Shown: piece after piece, positions 49,459-58,533 of the stretch | Layout of the letters: every line of letters begins with the position of its first letter | How positions within the stretch are numbered: the stretch's first letter is position 1 | Source: UBA2210 sp036825195 | GTDB lineage: Bacteria; Desulfobacterota; Syntrophia; Syntrophales; UBA2210 | NCBI GenBank assembly: GCA_036825195.1 | Contig: DAISYQ010000013.1 | Location: 1 to 64,000, forward strand | DNA length: 64,000 nucleotides | Reading direction: 5' to 3' | Notes under the pieces: generated by a model | Databases searched by the model: none | What the model was told of the DNA's origin: nothing | The model's input: the letters and a program-made list of their open reading frames with translations, nothing else | Translations under genes and position numbers: made by a program

Positions 49459-49872
49459 CTATATGTTCTCTTCCGTTCTAACCTTAATTCCGTTCCTGAT
49501 CAACAAGTCGGCTGTAATGCCGTTCCCGCTTACTGTTTTCCCGGAGAACGTTCCGTCGTAAATTGTTCCCTTTCCGCATGACGGTGAGCGGCTCTTCAAT
49601 ATCGCTTCTTCGCATCCATATTCTTGTGCTATTGCGAGGACGATCTCGGCTCCCCTCCTGAATTCATGGGAGACGTCTCTTCCCTCCGTGTTTACCACCT
49701 TCCCGCTTTGTATCTCTGAAGCCGGTCTCGGGGTGGGCAGACCTCCGAGTTGTTCGGGGCAGACGGGGATTGCCTTCCCTTCTCTTACAAGTTCCTGGAT
49801 CTTCTTGCGGGTGTTCCGCTTCCCGTCGTAACGGCAGGGTATCCCTGCCAGGCAGGCGCTCACGATAATCAT
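49459..49872 (-). CDS. DUF523 family protein
   Basis: A 137-residue protein with the family's fixed motifs: SACLAGIPCRYDGKRN, PVCPEQLGGLPTPRPASEI and AILKSRSPSCGKGTIYDGTF. The conserved Cys and Asp/Glu residues suggest a metal or [Fe-S] site; in some genomes the domain occurs with photolyase-like DUF1722. Function not established. Confidence 0.92.
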   Translation of the reverse strand: MIIVSACLAGIPCRYDGKRNTRKKIQELVREGKAIPVCPEQLGGLPTPRPASEIQSGKVVNTEGRDVSHEFRRGAEIVLAIAQEYGCEEAILKSRSPSCGKGTIYDGTFSGKTVSGNGITADLLIRNGIKVRTEENI

Positions 49873-49964
49873 CGTACGATCTCCATGTGGTTAAGCTTGT
49901 GTCAATGCCGCTGCGTACACCCCACGACTACATTCGGACATAGTGCTTTAATTCCGTGACACCG

Positions 49965-50882
49965 TTATGCGTACTCTACTGAGGCAAAGGTTCTGCGTAT
50001 CCCCTTCGCGTACTTCACGTCCGGATATCCGAATATCACAAACAGGCCTTCACGGCTCGCATATCGTATCCCCTGTTCCTTTCTGAACTTCTCCGCCTTT
50101 TTTCCCTTCTGGATCAGCGGGTGTATTCCCCCTATCATGCATGATCCCAGACCGAGGGTTTCGGCGGCGATCATGGCATAGGTGGCCGCAACGATCGGAT
50201 CGGCCGGATCGGCGTAGGGCGATCCGTAGAAGTACAGTGCCAGAGGGGCATCATAGGTTACCAGATTTATCCCCTTTTTCATATGTTCCGTATAAGTGTG
50301 GAAGAGGGGTCTTACAAAATTTCTGAACAGTTCATCATTGGCCCTGCCCCAGAAGGGCCGCATGAGAAACAGAAACCAGCCGGACACAAGCCATTTCATT
50401 CCTTCCAGATAGGTACAGAATTGCTCGGCGAAGGCCCGTCCTTTTTCTTTCGTGTCAAAAACCAGGACATGCACGTCGGAAGGGGGCACACCCATGGGGG
50501 CCATCTGCGATGCACGCAATATGGCTGTCACGAGATCGTTCCCAACCGGAGTGTCCTTGAATTCCCGTATGCTTCTTCTGCGGCTGAGGAGGCCGTTCAC
50601 CTGATCGTACGTTGCGGACTTCTTGCTATCCGGCAGATCGAAGAGATCGTCGGGGGATATTGTCCTGCCGGTAATTTGAATCGCACCTGACGGGCAGATT
50701 GCCATACAATGACCGCAGCCTATGCATCCGAACAGCGTATTATCCGATTCCCTGACTTTCCCATCTTCCATCTTCAGGCTGAAATCCTTGCAGACGGTCA
50801 CGCACAGGCCGCAACCGGTGCATTTTTCATCATCGATCCTTATCTCGGCTTTACTGCTTGTTCTCGAAGTCGGAATTGCCAT
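49965..50882 (-). CDS. Ferredoxin-nitroreductase fusion protein
   Basis: A 305-residue protein. Residues 1-75 are a two-cluster ferredoxin (CTGCGLCVTVCKDFSL and CIGCGHCMAICPSGAI). The rest is a nitroreductase domain (GLLSRRRSIREFKDTPVGND, ASQMAPMGVPPSD; YGSPYADPADPIVAATYAMI; GLGSCMIGGIHPL). The fusion brings electrons straight from a ferredoxin to FMN, as in several anaerobes. Substrate unknown. Confidence 0.92.
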   Translation of the reverse strand: MAIPTSRTSSKAEIRIDDEKCTGCGLCVTVCKDFSLKMEDGKVRESDNTLFGCIGCGHCMAICPSGAIQITGRTISPDDLFDLPDSKKSATYDQVNGLLSRRRSIREFKDTPVGNDLVTAILRASQMAPMGVPPSDVHVLVFDTKEKGRAFAEQFCTYLEGMKWLVSGWFLFLMRPFWGRANDELFRNFVRPLFHTYTEHMKKGINLVTYDAPLALYFYGSPYADPADPIVAATYAMIAAETLGLGSCMIGGIHPLIQKGKKAEKFRKEQGIRYASREGLFVIFGYPDVKYAKGIRRTFASVEYA

Positions 50883-50970
50883 GTGTCCACCTTGTTGAAT
50901 ATTTTTGCCCGAACGCCTGCCATCCGTCAGGACTTACCGGAGTGATTGCCGTGTGATTCCCCGCTAATGT

Positions 50971-51714
50971 TCAATATAGTATGGTGCAGGGAATTCCCGA
51001 TTCTTCACTCTGACGCAGCATGATCCTTTTTACATCGGAGAAGAATTCATTCCTTTCGTACTTTTCCAATCCCTTGGTTGTATAAACAGGATGAGCGTAT
51101 CCATAATTCATGCGGTCGACGTACAGATAGTCAACCATTCCGTCGAGTAAGGGGATGAGTTCTTCAGCCCCCGGTAATACCGGCGCAATCATTGCGTATG
51201 TCTGGATTCCGGCTGCATGTAGCTCCTTCAGGGCGTCGATGCGTTCTTCGATCTTCGTCGCCTTTGGTTCGAATAGCCGTCGAATACCGTCGTCGGCCGT
51301 TCCGATCGATAACCCGACATCGCAATCCTTTCCCTTCTTCAGTATGTCCAAATCCCGAACAACCAGGTCTGATTTGGTCTGTATCCGAACCGGCCAGTTG
51401 CTATCGACCAATATTTCCATGCATCCCCTGGTTACTTTGTACTTCCTTTCGATGGGCTGATAGGGATCGCAGACACCGCTTATCCAAACGCAATCCGGTT
51501 TCTTTTTCGTTATTTCTTTTCTCAGCAGCTCCACTGCGTTCGCTTTGATGTCCACGAAATCGCCCCAGGGCTCACGGTGCCCCGTGAATCGCTTCATGTA
51601 CCGGGCGTAACAGTACGTGCAGCCGTAGTGGCAGCCCACATACGGATTGATGACGTACGTATATATCTTCGACGGCGATACTATTGACTTTGCATGAATC
51701 TCTTTGATGATCAT
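50971..51714 (-). CDS. Radical SAM protein (SPL-like group)
   Basis: A 247-residue protein. GCHYGCTYCYARYMKRFTG contains the C-x3-C-x2-C cluster of radical SAM enzymes in the form typical of the spore-photoproduct-lyase-like Rad_SAM group. WISGVCDPYQPIERKYKVTR and QTKSDLVVRDLDIL are also conserved there. It uses SAM and a 4Fe-4S cluster; substrate unknown. Its start overlaps the stop of a 62-codon frame at 51711. Confidence 0.9.
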   Translation of the reverse strand: MIIKEIHAKSIVSPSKIYTYVINPYVGCHYGCTYCYARYMKRFTGHREPWGDFVDIKANAVELLRKEITKKKPDCVWISGVCDPYQPIERKYKVTRGCMEILVDSNWPVRIQTKSDLVVRDLDILKKGKDCDVGLSIGTADDGIRRLFEPKATKIEERIDALKELHAAGIQTYAMIAPVLPGAEELIPLLDGMVDYLYVDRMNYGYAHPVYTTKGLEKYERNEFFSDVKRIMLRQSEESGIPCTILY

Positions 51715-51899
51715 GGGAACACCATGAGCGAGCCTGAAATGTCGTCTCTTGCCACGGCCTTGTCGGCCCGTATCGCTTGTTCATACGCATCCTCTCCTCT
51801 CCGGCTCAGGTATGCGGACATAGCCTCTTCGGACGAAAGTTCCCTGTTCCGTATGGCTCCGGCGAGTGTCGTAACAGAACTATACGTATTCAAATCCAT
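51711..51899 (-). CDS. Small protein translationally coupled to the radical SAM gene
   Basis: Sixty-two residues, MDLNTYSSVTTLAGAIRNRE, then LSSEEAMSAYLSRRGEDAYE and QAIRADKAVARDDISGSLMV. Its TGA overlaps the radical SAM start as ATGA, and AGGA lies 7 bases before its own ATG. Predicted helical and soluble. The coupling suggests a partner or substrate of the radical SAM enzyme, but the family is not recognised. Confidence 0.55.
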   Translation of the reverse strand: MDLNTYSSVTTLAGAIRNRELSSEEAMSAYLSRRGEDAYEQAIRADKAVARDDISGSLMVFP

Positions 51900-52008
51900 C
51901 TATCTTTCCTCATACTGTCCCGTCTGCATCCGATCCACAGGCAGCCCTGCCCGGTCCGTTGCCGTCAAGCTTGTTGTCACTATGCATCTTCATGATCGTT
52001 CAGGTCCT

Positions 52009-53055
52009 TTATCGTTGTGATCTAATCAGTCTCAGCCAGACCAGGTAGCCGAAGACAAATGAAACGATACACCCGATCGTTGTAGCGATCAACCGGTCGA
52101 GCATTGCCTGATAAGACAGTTCCTTTCCAAAATCCAGAAGGATCACGACAAGGGCCGTCATGACAATTGCGTAAAAGAGGTAATTACCTTCTCTCAGATA
52201 TACACGAACTCCGGCAAGCGCGGCAATTACGGCAATGGTCAGCCAGGAAGGAAGATGATAACTTGTCAAGAGTCCCAAGATCATAACTCCGATGAATGTT
52301 CCGATTCCGCGTTGGAGCATCCGTTTGGTGAGATGATCGCTGTTACGTTGCACAACTATAACGATGGTCAACAGAATCCAGAGGGCGTGTCGCATCGGGA
52401 ACAGATACATAATCGACACGGCGACGATCGCGCACAGGGTGATTCTCAGGGAATACTGCCAGCCGCTGAAACGACGGAGACCTCTGCGCCAGTGACCCAA
52501 TAACTGGTGGATGGTGTATTTCTGCTGAGTATTGCCGTTGACTGTGCCTGCCTGCATCATGCCGATCGGCCGGAAAACGATAAAAAGAACCAATGCCCAG
52601 ACCGCACCCATCAGAAAGAGGGCGGTGCGCGTTACGACGGTAGCTTCTATGGAGCCAAAGCTGGCCGCGATGATCAGAAACAGCAGGAAGATCGTCGTCG
52701 ATCTTGCCATGAGTCTGCTGATACCGCCCACAAGCGAGACCGCGAAGATGATAACCGGCAGTAGAAACAGGGTTGCCGCATTACTGTGTGAGATGTAACT
52801 TCCCATCAGAAACGCCAATCCGCCCGCAAGCAGAGCATATACCAGATTCTTCAGGTCCGCTGTGAACTCTCCCGTGTCTGTCGCGCTACTTAACGCCAGC
52901 CCTCCAAAGGAGGCAAAGATTCCCGACTGGGGATGTCCCATGCATTCTCCCAGGGCGATCGGCACGGTCATCCCGATAATCACCGCCAAGATCTGACCGA
53001 TATTGGGCGAGGCGCTTCCATGCCAGCGGAACAATTCACGTATTGATTTCCTCAT
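52009..53055 (-). CDS. FUSC-family membrane protein
   Basis: A 348-residue membrane protein with about ten helices in two similar halves, as in the FUSC/aromatic-acid-exporter (AaeB/YccS-like) family. HALWILLTIVIVVQRNSDHL and QRGIGTFIGVMILG form the characteristic second-half block; GECMGHPQSGIFASFGGLAL the first. Its ATG overlaps the stop of the metallo-hydrolase gene upstream (ATGA), so the two are cotranslated. Probably exports an organic acid or other small molecule. Confidence 0.83.
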   Translation of the reverse strand: MRKSIRELFRWHGSASPNIGQILAVIIGMTVPIALGECMGHPQSGIFASFGGLALSSATDTGEFTADLKNLVYALLAGGLAFLMGSYISHSNAATLFLLPVIIFAVSLVGGISRLMARSTTIFLLFLIIAASFGSIEATVVTRTALFLMGAVWALVLFIVFRPIGMMQAGTVNGNTQQKYTIHQLLGHWRRGLRRFSGWQYSLRITLCAIVAVSIMYLFPMRHALWILLTIVIVVQRNSDHLTKRMLQRGIGTFIGVMILGLLTSYHLPSWLTIAVIAALAGVRVYLREGNYLFYAIVMTALVVILLDFGKELSYQAMLDRLIATTIGCIVSFVFGYLVWLRLIRSQR

Positions 53056-53894
53056 TGTTTATGTCCCCGGAATGCTTTGTCGACAATCGGATTTACATAA
53101 AAAGGAGGCAGTTCCAGTCTCGATACAACGTTCCGGCACCATTCGAGCGCTTCGGATTCTTTCCCGGTGTAGATTTCCCTTACAGCCTCATCCAATGCTT
53201 TCAGATACCTTTCGGCATCGTCCAGCAGACTTTCAATTTCTCCTCTGTCGATAAGCGGCGGAGTCCAGGAAGTCAGCAGAACGGAATAGTCCCGATTCGT
53301 TTTTATGGATTGCAGAGAATTCATCAGATCATGGAAGTCATCATAAGTGGGGATATCATTCTTTACGGGGATCGAATCGGCGGTGAATAAGATCCTGTCT
53401 TCCGGGAACAGAATATTTATGGAGCCCTTTGAATGGCCGGGCGAGTGAATGATGGAAAGGCTTACATCCTCATCAACTGCGAGCATCTGGCCGTGTTCCA
53501 GAAACCCGTCTATCGTGACGGATTCGTCCACCAGATCGAAAAAGGCGGGAACCGGGCGGGCCTTCACCTGGGCTTCAATATCTTCGATCCAGTCTCTTTC
53601 ACCCTCATGAGCCAGAATCGTGCATCCGGTTCTTCTTTTGATTTCAGCCGCTGAACCTATGTGATCGGGGTGTGAGTGAGAGAGTATCACAGTATCCAGA
53701 TCGGAAATATCCCGACCGTTACCCTGTATATAGCTGAATATATGGTCGGCATTTCCTTTCGTTCCCGTGTCGATCAGGAGTATCTTATCTCCGAAGACAA
53801 TGACGGAGTTTACAAACCGTTCGATCTTCATCTGCGGATTCAATTGTATTGTAAAATCAGACCGTACCAGGTGAATCTTTCCCGTAATCTTCAT
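53052..53894 (-). CDS. MBL-fold metallo-hydrolase
   Basis: A 280-residue protein. VILSHSHPDHIGSAAEI is the H-x-H-x-D-H metal motif, HSPGHSKGSINILF carries the next His and FTADSIPVKND the bridging Asp. The Tyr/Arg-rich C-terminal helix region is not recognised. General MBL-type hydrolase, substrate unknown. Translationally coupled to the downstream FUSC gene. Confidence 0.88.
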   Translation of the reverse strand: MKITGKIHLVRSDFTIQLNPQMKIERFVNSVIVFGDKILLIDTGTKGNADHIFSYIQGNGRDISDLDTVILSHSHPDHIGSAAEIKRRTGCTILAHEGERDWIEDIEAQVKARPVPAFFDLVDESVTIDGFLEHGQMLAVDEDVSLSIIHSPGHSKGSINILFPEDRILFTADSIPVKNDIPTYDDFHDLMNSLQSIKTNRDYSVLLTSWTPPLIDRGEIESLLDDAERYLKALDEAVREIYTGKESEALEWCRNVVSRLELPPFYVNPIVDKAFRGHKQ

Positions 53895-53951
53895 ATGTTC
53901 AATTTCCGTTACTCTTTAAATTCATCTCTTTTGGCGATAGCTGTTTAAAGC

Positions 53952-55250
53952 CTACGGTTTGGTCTTGATCAGCCTCCTTTTGCTGAAAACAAATTCCGCC
54001 AGGAGAATAACAGCATAGGCACCGAAGATCCATGCCAGGTCGTGAGCCGCCGTTTTGTAAAGGTAGCCAATCAACACGACCAGAGAGGCAAGGCAGAGCA
54101 CCAGCGCAATCAGCGGCGGAATCGGATGGAGACCGATTCGCCGGCGCAGTCTGAAGGCCGCAAGGTTGATGGATGCGAATACCAGCAGAAAAATGGAGCT
54201 GGCAAACGACGATATGACGGTGAGATTCATGGTGTTCACGAAAACAATCGCCACGGCCGTGATCGCGATCAGGCTCACGAAGGGGATATCTTTTGTGCGC
54301 TCCTTATGGCAAAAGAGCTGTGGCACCGCTTTTTCGCTTGCCATGACGAAACCCAGCCGTGCCGTGCTGAACAGAGTTGCATTAATGGCGGACGCTGTGG
54401 ACAGAATCGCTCCCAGACCGATCAGCAAGAATCCGGCGTGTCCCAGGAAGGGTTTCGCCGCCACGGCCAGGGCGTATTCCTTGTATTGATTGATCTCGGC
54501 AGGCAGCAGATTGCCCACGGCGACGAGGGAGACCAGAATATATATGATGGTTGTGACAAGGATTGATATCAGGATGGCCGGTTTCAGATCGTGGGGGGCA
54601 TCTCTCATTTCGTTGGTGGCATTCGGGATCAGCTCAAATCCCTCGTATGCGACGAAGATCAGAGCCGCCCCCATCACCATGCCGGCTCCGCTGGTGTTGA
54701 AGACCGGCAACAGGTGATCGGACCGTACATAAAAAAGTCCGACAATGGCGAACAGCGAGAGGATCAGGACTTTTACCAGAACCAAGACGTCCTCGGCCTC
54801 TCCCGAGGCATGGACTCCGTAAAGGTTCACTCCGAGAAATGCCAGCAGCACACCGGATGACAGTACGTGGGACATGGCCGAATTGACTCCGGAGTTTCCC
54901 AGTATGGCGCTTCCGTAAACGCCGAAGGTGTATGCGTAGAGCCCGAGGGTGCCGATATATCCTGCCAGTAAGAGCCATCCGCCGATGCCCGCAATGTTGG
55001 GATGGGAGAAGGCATGCTCCAGATAGGTGAAGCTTCCCCCGTCCGAATGATAGGACAGTCCCAGACGGATGTAACTCCATCCGGTCAGCAGTGCGACGAT
55101 GCCACCCAGAGCGAAGGCAAGAGGGGCCGCGTGACCGGCAACGCTAACCGAAAGGCCGAGGACGGAAAAGATGCCGCCGCCTACCATCCCGCCTATGCCC
55201 ATGGCAATCAGTTCTTTCAGACTCAGTTTTTCCTGATGTTGCTTCGCCAT
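53952..55250 (-). CDS. APC-family amino acid permease
   Basis: A 432-residue protein with twelve predicted membrane helices. LIAMGIGGMVGGGIFSVLGL is the Gly-rich TM1 loop that binds the amino-acid backbone in LeuT-fold APC transporters; YEGFELIPNATNEMRDAPHD in TM6 is the second site. Imports or exchanges an amino acid; specificity unknown. Monocistronic. Confidence 0.92.
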   Translation of the reverse strand: MAKQHQEKLSLKELIAMGIGGMVGGGIFSVLGLSVSVAGHAAPLAFALGGIVALLTGWSYIRLGLSYHSDGGSFTYLEHAFSHPNIAGIGGWLLLAGYIGTLGLYAYTFGVYGSAILGNSGVNSAMSHVLSSGVLLAFLGVNLYGVHASGEAEDVLVLVKVLILSLFAIVGLFYVRSDHLLPVFNTSGAGMVMGAALIFVAYEGFELIPNATNEMRDAPHDLKPAILISILVTTIIYILVSLVAVGNLLPAEINQYKEYALAVAAKPFLGHAGFLLIGLGAILSTASAINATLFSTARLGFVMASEKAVPQLFCHKERTKDIPFVSLIAITAVAIVFVNTMNLTVISSFASSIFLLVFASINLAAFRLRRRIGLHPIPPLIALVLCLASLVVLIGYLYKTAAHDLAWIFGAYAVILLAEFVFSKRRLIKTKP

Positions 55251-55333
55251 TATGATTATCCCTTTGAGTTAAGTCTGTTGTGCCGCCTGCATGAAATCCT
55301 GACCCCGCTAATCAACGGTTGCTGTATTGTATA

Positions 55334-55981
55334 CTATCTTTGGCCCTGAATGGCGAGCCTGATACCGAGACCCATGAACAGCAACCCCGTCGCACGCTTT
55401 GCCATATGCAGAGATCTGGATTTCCTGCGGAGTCCCTTTGAAACCATAGCAGCCACGGCAACCAGGAAGAGACACCACACCGTTCCCGTAAAGATAAATA
55501 CGCTGCCCAGAAAAAGAAAGGGTAACGGATTCGAGGCGTACTCCGGGGTGACAAACTGGGGCAGGAAGGCCATGAAAAACATCGCCACCTTGGGATTCAA
55601 GAGGTTAGTCAATAATCCCTGTTTATAAATCACCCAGTGGTCGACTGATGGTGTTGTAAGCATGTCCGTCTTTTCCTGCGGCTCCTGATTCTTACTCAGG
55701 AACATCTGTAACCCGAGATACACGAGATATATGGCACCCGCCCATTTGACCGCGTTGAACGCAACGGACGAAGCAAAGAGAATCGCGGAAAGCCCGAAGG
55801 CCGCGGCCGTTGTGTGAATGAAAATGCCCGAACAAATGCCGAGCACGGACAGAAAACCGGCTCGCCGTCCCTGTGCGACACTTCGGCCGACGATGTACAT
55901 CGTATCGGGGCCCGGCAGGAGATTGAGTGAAATACCTGCAATGAGAAAGATGATAAAATCATGAGTTCCAAACATGTCCAC
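55334..55981 (-). CDS. LysE/RhtB-family amino acid exporter
   Basis: A 215-residue protein with six membrane helices. NLLPGPDTMYIVGRSVAQGR is the family signature near TM1, with GAIYLVYLGLQMF and GLLTNLLNPKVAMFFMAFLP following. RhtB-type exporters remove excess homoserine, threonine or other amino acids. Substrate not predictable. Confidence 0.92.
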   Translation of the reverse strand: MDMFGTHDFIIFLIAGISLNLLPGPDTMYIVGRSVAQGRRAGFLSVLGICSGIFIHTTAAAFGLSAILFASSVAFNAVKWAGAIYLVYLGLQMFLSKNQEPQEKTDMLTTPSVDHWVIYKQGLLTNLLNPKVAMFFMAFLPQFVTPEYASNPLPFLFLGSVFIFTGTVWCLFLVAVAAMVSKGLRRKSRSLHMAKRATGLLFMGLGIRLAIQGQR

Positions 55982-56044
55982 TGTCCTGTTTCATATCATA
56001 ACGTCGGGCATCACCGGCGGATGCGATTATCCGGTGTGAGGTCC

Positions 56045-57100
56045 TCAGCCTTTCATTTGCTTCTTTACCGATTTGATAAATTTCCCGAAGGCCTTGTCCT
56101 TTTTCCGCCTGTCCAGATATGACATCTCGTAATGGTCCGACTCCTTCTTGAGTTTGATATAGCTGGAATACCGATCTTCAGACAGCTCTCCGTTTTCAAC
56201 CGCGGCTCGGACGGCGCAGCCGGGCTCGTGCTCGTGGCTGCAATTCGTATATCGGCACTGTGCGGCGAGGGCGATAAATTCCTCGAAACCCGTATCGATT
56301 CCATCGCCGGCGCCGACGATGCCCAGTTCACGCATGCCGGGTGTGTCGATCAGCATCGCACCCTGGTCGAGAACGACGAGCTGCCGGCGCGAGGTCGTAT
56401 GGGTGCCTTCTCCCGTGCCGCTGACGGCCTTTGTCGCGAAGGCTTCATTGCCGATGAGACGGTTGATGAGGGTCGTCTTTCCTACGCCCGATGAACCGAG
56501 AAGGCAGTATGTCTTTCCCGGAGACAGGGTCTGTTGAAACTCGTCCAACCCGATCCCGGTGACATTGCTCAGTGCGATCACTCTGGCCTTGGTGGCGGAA
56601 CCGATGATCGCACGCTTCTGATCCAGTTCATCCTGGGTGATCAGGTCCGTCTTCGTGAGGATGATGATCGGTTCGACATGCCCGTCCGCTGCCATTACCA
56701 GGTACCGATCCAGACGATGGGGATTGAAGTCAAAATGGCAGGATTGAACGATAAAGGCGGTATCTATATTGGCCGCGATCATCTGATAATCGACGTTTTC
56801 ACCCGCGGCCTTGCGCCGCAGGAAGGTCTTTCGCGGGAAAATCCGGTGGATGATCGCCTCGGTATCATCGTTGTAGTACTGTGCCGTCACCCAGTCTCCA
56901 ACGCAGGGCAGGCCGACGGGACTTTCGATGTGATAGGAAAGCTTCCCCGTCAACTCGGCCGGAACTTCCCGGTATTCGTTTTTTATACGGTATGAGCCGC
57001 GGTCAACTGCGGATATGCGGGCGAAGCCGCATCCCTCCTGACCGAACTCAGGGGCCTGTGCCTCAAACCATTGATCGAAACCCAGATCTCTTAATTTCAT
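56045..57100 (-). CDS. rsgA: Ribosome small-subunit-dependent GTPase A
   Basis: A 351-residue protein: N-terminal OB fold, circularly permuted GTPase (G4 ILTKTDL, then G1 LLGSSGVGKTTLINRLI, G3 DTPGMRELG) and the C-terminal zinc knuckle (C-R-Y-T-N-C-S-H...C). RsgA matures the 30S subunit and has ribosome-stimulated GTPase activity. Starts 15 bases after the stop of a methyltransferase gene, suggesting cotranscription. The N-terminal lead of about 45 residues before the OB fold is common in such homologues. Confidence 0.96.
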   Translation of the reverse strand: MKLRDLGFDQWFEAQAPEFGQEGCGFARISAVDRGSYRIKNEYREVPAELTGKLSYHIESPVGLPCVGDWVTAQYYNDDTEAIIHRIFPRKTFLRRKAAGENVDYQMIAANIDTAFIVQSCHFDFNPHRLDRYLVMAADGHVEPIIILTKTDLITQDELDQKRAIIGSATKARVIALSNVTGIGLDEFQQTLSPGKTYCLLGSSGVGKTTLINRLIGNEAFATKAVSGTGEGTHTTSRRQLVVLDQGAMLIDTPGMRELGIVGAGDGIDTGFEEFIALAAQCRYTNCSHEHEPGCAVRAAVENGELSEDRYSSYIKLKKESDHYEMSYLDRRKKDKAFGKFIKSVKKQMKG

Positions 57101-57115
57101 ATCGTCGTTAGTCCG

Positions 57116-57973
57116 TTACGTGTTCTTTTTTCTGGCTACAATAGCGATATCGTTGGACTCGGGTGAGAAAGGAGTGCCCGCGACATCGGAGTAAAACTCT
57201 TCTACCTCGAATCCGCTTTTTTCTAACTCTTCCCTCAACGTGTCCCTGCTGAAGTATTGGAGCCAGTTATATATAACACGGGTTCTCGTTTGTTCAATGA
57301 TCGTATATTTATCGAGCGTTACTTTTTCCCTGTCATATTTGAATATGTTCAGGAAGCTATAATACTCTTCGGGCGACCAGAAATGGTCGAGCCAGTTACG
57401 CTCGTATGTTGCGACCTCCTCCCTGCCGTCGAAGACGTTGAAAGAATGGACATCCAGGAGAACCGCTCCTCCGGGTTTCAGGAATGCGTGGAAGCTGGCA
57501 AGGAGCGTTGTTCTCTGGGCCTGGCTCAAGGCGCAGAAATCACAGAAAATCATCGTAATGAGGTCGAATCGCTTCTCGGTCTGAAACTCCAGATAGTTTT
57601 GCCGGTGATAATCGATCTTCAATCCTTCCCGGTCGGCAACCTCTTGGGCGTATTTGATAGACCGTGCCGAGAAATCGATCCCGGTAACATCGGCGTCGTG
57701 TCCGGCAAATGGGGTCGTGTAGAGCCCCGGTCCGCACCCGAAATCGGCAACACGGGTATGCGCGCCTATTCCGAAATGCGACACGATCCACTTGACGGAA
57801 CGGTCGACGAATGCCTTGTTGCGGGAAGAAAGGTCGATCTCTTCATCCAGATGAAACGCAAGCATCTTCTGTGACGTATGGTCGTCCGTCCAGAGCTGAT
57901 CCGCGGTGTAAAATTCAAACGGCGCGGGACGCGAGTTGATTTCTTCCAGGGCTCCGAATAGTGTCGTCTTCAT
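57116..57973 (-). CDS. Class I SAM-dependent methyltransferase
   Basis: A 285-residue protein. RVADFGCGPGLYTTPFAGHD is motif I, VTGIDFSARSIKYAQEVADR motif II, ITMIFCDFCALSQAQRTTLL and LKPGGAVLLDVHSFN the later motifs. A C-terminal extension of about 90 residues with YNWLQYFSRDTLREELEKSG is typical of a subgroup annotated only as methyltransferase. Cotranscribed with rsgA; an rRNA or ribosome-related substrate is tempting but unsupported. Start 57973 preferred to 57991. Confidence 0.88.
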   Translation of the reverse strand: MKTTLFGALEEINSRPAPFEFYTADQLWTDDHTSQKMLAFHLDEEIDLSSRNKAFVDRSVKWIVSHFGIGAHTRVADFGCGPGLYTTPFAGHDADVTGIDFSARSIKYAQEVADREGLKIDYHRQNYLEFQTEKRFDLITMIFCDFCALSQAQRTTLLASFHAFLKPGGAVLLDVHSFNVFDGREEVATYERNWLDHFWSPEEYYSFLNIFKYDREKVTLDKYTIIEQTRTRVIYNWLQYFSRDTLREELEKSGFEVEEFYSDVAGTPFSPESNDIAIVARKKNT

Positions 57974-58533
57974 TGTATTATTTAACTCCATAAGGTGGAT
58001 GACCTGTTCAATAAGGATGTCATCAATTCGCTACGTTGGGAGGTTCTACATGTTGACCGAACCAAGGTATGCGTGTAACCGAAATACTTGCCCCAAAATT
58101 GTTGCTTGAGATGGGGAAGTTCGAATAATGATATCCACAAACTTACTTCCCTTATTCATTGAGTGGTATGTATAAATCTTTCTTCATCCAAAGGCGAGGG
58201 ATTTCGACCATCAGTATTTGAGTTTTCGACTAAGTGGAGTAAACGAATCGGATAAGCAGAGTAGGAGATCTGTTGAAAGAGGAGGTTGAAACGGACTTGC
58301 AGTTTAAGGCGATCAAGTTTGTCAACCTCAATTAAATACAGGGAAAAGAATTCAAATGGAACTAGTGAGATGTTTGCTTTTCTATCCGCCCATTCTATTC
58401 TTATGTGATATTTTATCCAGTGATGACTGATAGAGATATCCTCCTGTTCAACGTAAATACATTTCAATGGCTCTTAGTGTTTTTTAGAGCTGAGTTTGAT
58501 CTGGTCGAAAAGAATGAGAAGGAAAATTGGGAA
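57974..58533. other. Gene-poor region
   Basis: About 550 bases between the methyltransferase and the esterase gene. It contains short open frames in several directions, none with a good start site or recognisable motif. I see no repeat, terminator with a T-run or RNA gene here. Confidence 0.5.

Noticed and set aside
58156..58467. Minus-strand frame of 103 codons in the gap before the esterase
   Set aside because: No ribosome-binding site, no recognisable motif, and an opposing frame of similar quality overlaps it.
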